The translations under genes and the position numbers were made by a program. DNA of 64,000 nt, taken from positions 320,385-384,384 of the forward strand of contig NZ_CYTO01000009.1 in NCBI RefSeq assembly GCF_001458335.1, written 5' to 3'. This DNA is from Cognatishimia activa (GTDB lineage Bacteria > Pseudomonadota > Alphaproteobacteria > Rhodobacterales > Rhodobacteraceae). The notes under the pieces were generated by a model that was not told the DNA's origin, ran no database searches, and saw nothing but the letters and a program-made list of their open reading frames with translations. How positions within the stretch are numbered: the stretch's first letter is position 1; each line of letters starts with the position of its first letter. Shown here one piece after another: positions 62,598 to 64,000 of this stretch.

Positions 62598-62633
62598 GTG
62601 ACCGGTCACATTAGTGATAGTGTGACCGGTAAC
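62598..62633 (+). promoter_or_regulatory. Pair of GTGACCGGTNAC operators before the ABC operon
   Basis: GTGACCGGTCAC (62598-62609) and GTGACCGGTAAC (62622-62633) are 24 bases apart, start to start, the reverse order of the pair at 55.8 kb. They end 14 bases before the ABC ATPase start codon, in an AT-rich promoter region. Confidence 0.8.
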
Positions 62634-62647
62634 AAGGCGGAGGAACA

Positions 62648-63736
62648 ATGCCAAAGATTCAGCTAGAAAACCTCGTAAAACGTTATGGGGACTTTGAGGT
62701 TCTTCACGGGATCAACCTCGAAATGGAAGAAAACGAGTTCACCGTTTTCGTTGGTCCTTCAGGCTGCGGTAAGTCAACGACCCTGCGTATGATTGCAGGT
62801 CTTGAGTCCGTATCCGGTGGGGAAATCTATATTGACGGAAAACCAGTCAGCAACCTCGAGCCAAAGGCGCGTGACCTAGCGATGGTGTTCCAGGACTACG
62901 CGCTGTACCCGCATATGAACGTCGCGCAAAACATGTCTTTTGCCCTGCGTCTGCAAAAAGCGCCAAAGTCTGAAATCGACTCTAAAGTCAAAGATGTTGC
63001 CAAGATGCTCGGTCTGACCGAATTCCTGCATCGTAAGCCGGGCGAGCTTTCCGGTGGTCAGCGTCAGCGTGTGGCCATGGGCCGTGCTTTGACCCGTGAC
63101 AGCGGCACCTTCCTCTTTGACGAACCACTGTCCAACTTGGACGCGAAGCTGCGCGGTCAAATGCGTGCAGAGCTCGCGCTGATGCGTCAGCAGGTTCAGA
63201 AGAACATGATTTACGTAACCCACGACCAGATCGAAGCGATGACGCTGGCGGATCGGATTGTGGTTATGCATGGCGGCTATATCCAGCAGCAGGGCACCCC
63301 TGAAGAGCTGTATAAGCGCCCGGTGAATAAATTCGTGGCAGGCTTCCTTGGGTCGCCTCCGATGAACTTCTTGGATGCCGAGCTGACCGACGAAGGTGGC
63401 AAACTCTTCGTTGTTGGGTCCGGCTTTAAGATTGCATTGCCAGAAGAGCGTGCACACACGCTACCAGCCAATGCAAAAGGTCCGGTCACCATGGGCATCC
63501 GTCCCGCGGACCTGACCTTCGCACCGAAAGCGGCGGATGATCAAAGTTTTGATCTGCAAGTTGTCGTCTCTGAATACATCGGCGCGCAATCAGTTCTGAT
63601 CTGTGACTGTGCAGGCCAGAAAGTAGAAGTCGAACTGAAGTCTGACACCCCAATCGCACTTGGAGAGAAGCTGCGCTTTGAGGCCAATACAGACGCCATT
63701 CACCTATTCGATCGCGAAACGGAGGCCGCACTTTAA
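62648..63736 (+). CDS. ABC transporter ATP-binding protein (MalK/UgpC type, CUT1)
   Basis: A 362-aa ATPase with Walker A VGPSGCGKSTTLRMIAGL, Q-loop VFQDYALYPHMNV, signature LSGGQRQRVAMGRAL and Walker B TFLFDEPLSNLDA. The C-terminal regulatory TOBE domain (from about 240, with MGIRPADLTF) identifies the CUT1 group. ATG 62648 follows AAGGCGGAGG. It is the first gene of a transporter operon that continues beyond the window. Confidence 0.94.
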   Translation: MPKIQLENLVKRYGDFEVLHGINLEMEENEFTVFVGPSGCGKSTTLRMIAGLESVSGGEIYIDGKPVSNLEPKARDLAMVFQDYALYPHMNVAQNMSFALRLQKAPKSEIDSKVKDVAKMLGLTEFLHRKPGELSGGQRQRVAMGRALTRDSGTFLFDEPLSNLDAKLRGQMRAELALMRQQVQKNMIYVTHDQIEAMTLADRIVVMHGGYIQQQGTPEELYKRPVNKFVAGFLGSPPMNFLDAELTDEGGKLFVVGSGFKIALPEERAHTLPANAKGPVTMGIRPADLTFAPKAADDQSFDLQVVVSEYIGAQSVLICDCAGQKVEVELKSDTPIALGEKLRFEANTDAIHLFDRETEAAL

Positions 63737-63768
63737 TTAAGCGGCACAAAACAGCAGTGGAGGAGCAT

Positions 63769-64000
63769 ATGCTGAATTACCTTACGAAAGCAGGAGCGGG
63801 CGTCGCAGCCCTAACCCTGTCCACTACCTTGGCAGTGGCCAACCCTTATGCGGATTATGAGGGCCAGACTCTGGTCGTGAACTTCCCAGCACACCCGCAC
63901 TTTGATGCGGTCATGAAAGTGCTGCCAGAATTCACAAAAGAAACTGGGATCCGCGTTGAAGTTGACCAACTGCAGTACCTGAAGATGCGTGAAAAGCAGA
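63769..64000 (+). CDS. ABC transporter extracellular solute-binding protein, 5' part
   Basis: ATG 63769 with strong GGAGGAG opens a frame that runs off the end of the window (77 codons visible). It has a signal peptide (GAGVAALTLSTTLAVA) and a mature start TLVVNFPAHPHFDAVMKVLP, which fits the family 1 solute-binding proteins of CUT1 systems. It follows the ATPase gene by 32 bases. Confidence 0.85.
   Translation, partial: MLNYLTKAGAGVAALTLSTTLAVANPYADYEGQTLVVNFPAHPHFDAVMKVLPEFTKETGIRVEVDQLQYLKMREKQ

Noticed and set aside
1-64000. Prophage, insertion sequence or CRISPR system
   Set aside because: No transposase, integrase, phage structural gene, cas gene or regularly spaced repeats were seen on either strand.

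Overview
This window looks like a chromosomal segment of a marine Roseobacter-group alphaproteobacterium (Rhodobacteraceae). The evidence is the gene order rpsA - ihfB - LapA-type membrane protein - trpF - trpB, the phenylalanine hydroxylase pair under a divergent Lrp regulator, the many TRAP and sugar ABC transporters each with its own LacI regulator, moderate-to-high GC, and frequent GTG/TTG starts. No rRNA, CRISPR array, intact insertion sequence or prophage was seen. There is one tRNA, tRNA-Ser(GCU).

Layout. Positions 1-6.3 kb hold a sugar-acid uptake and catabolism cluster: TRAP transporter, enolase-superfamily dehydratase, DapA-family lyase and a divergent KDGal kinase (dgoK). 6.3-13.8 kb is housekeeping: rpsA with a structured leader, a DEAD-box helicase, ihfB, a LapA-like protein, trpF and trpB. 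13.8-15.7 kb carries an unusual set of two secreted proteins with highly acidic tails followed by a membrane-anchored LuxR-type HTH protein. 15.7-28.5 kb is mostly core: DUF2237, DUF2332, pth, rplY, a sulfotransferase-like protein, an FMN-dependent lactate dehydrogenase, phhA/phhB, trpA, ychF and a nucleoside hydrolase. 28.5-29.8 kb is a decayed stretch with a 24-codon phosphoesterase stub and a peroxiredoxin gene interrupted by TGA at a codon where family members have Trp. 30-32.8 kb is a copper-export unit behind a CueR-like promoter. 33-36.5 kb is a LacI-controlled isomerase/kinase pair. 36.6-38 kb is a tandem glycine riboswitch in front of a DadA-like amino-acid dehydrogenase. 38.1-40.9 kb is a divergent envelope locus: a CsgG-like lipoprotein with a peptidoglycan-binding domain, an OmpA-domain protein and a Tat-type caspase-like protein frameshifted at a G8 tract.

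The last third (42.7-64 kb) is a block of carbohydrate genes with four transport systems. Two consecutive CUT2-type ABC systems, separated by a cytochrome c'-like gene, lie between two LacI regulators. A TRAP system plus a GlcG/HbpS protein has its own palindromic operator. Then comes a pentonate-type pathway: beta-propeller protein, PdxA-like dehydrogenase, RhmD-like dehydratase, DapA-family lyase and alpha-ketoglutarate-semialdehyde dehydrogenase. It ends with a LacI regulator and a MalK/UgpC-type ABC transporter that runs off the window. Five copies of a GTGACCGGKNAC element in front of the pathway operon, the regulator gene and the transporter suggest one LacI regulon linking uptake to catabolism. 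Substrates are inferred only at the level of sugar or sugar acid.

Start sites were chosen by reading Shine-Dalgarno spacing, overlaps with neighbours and family length. Database-level identification was not possible here.
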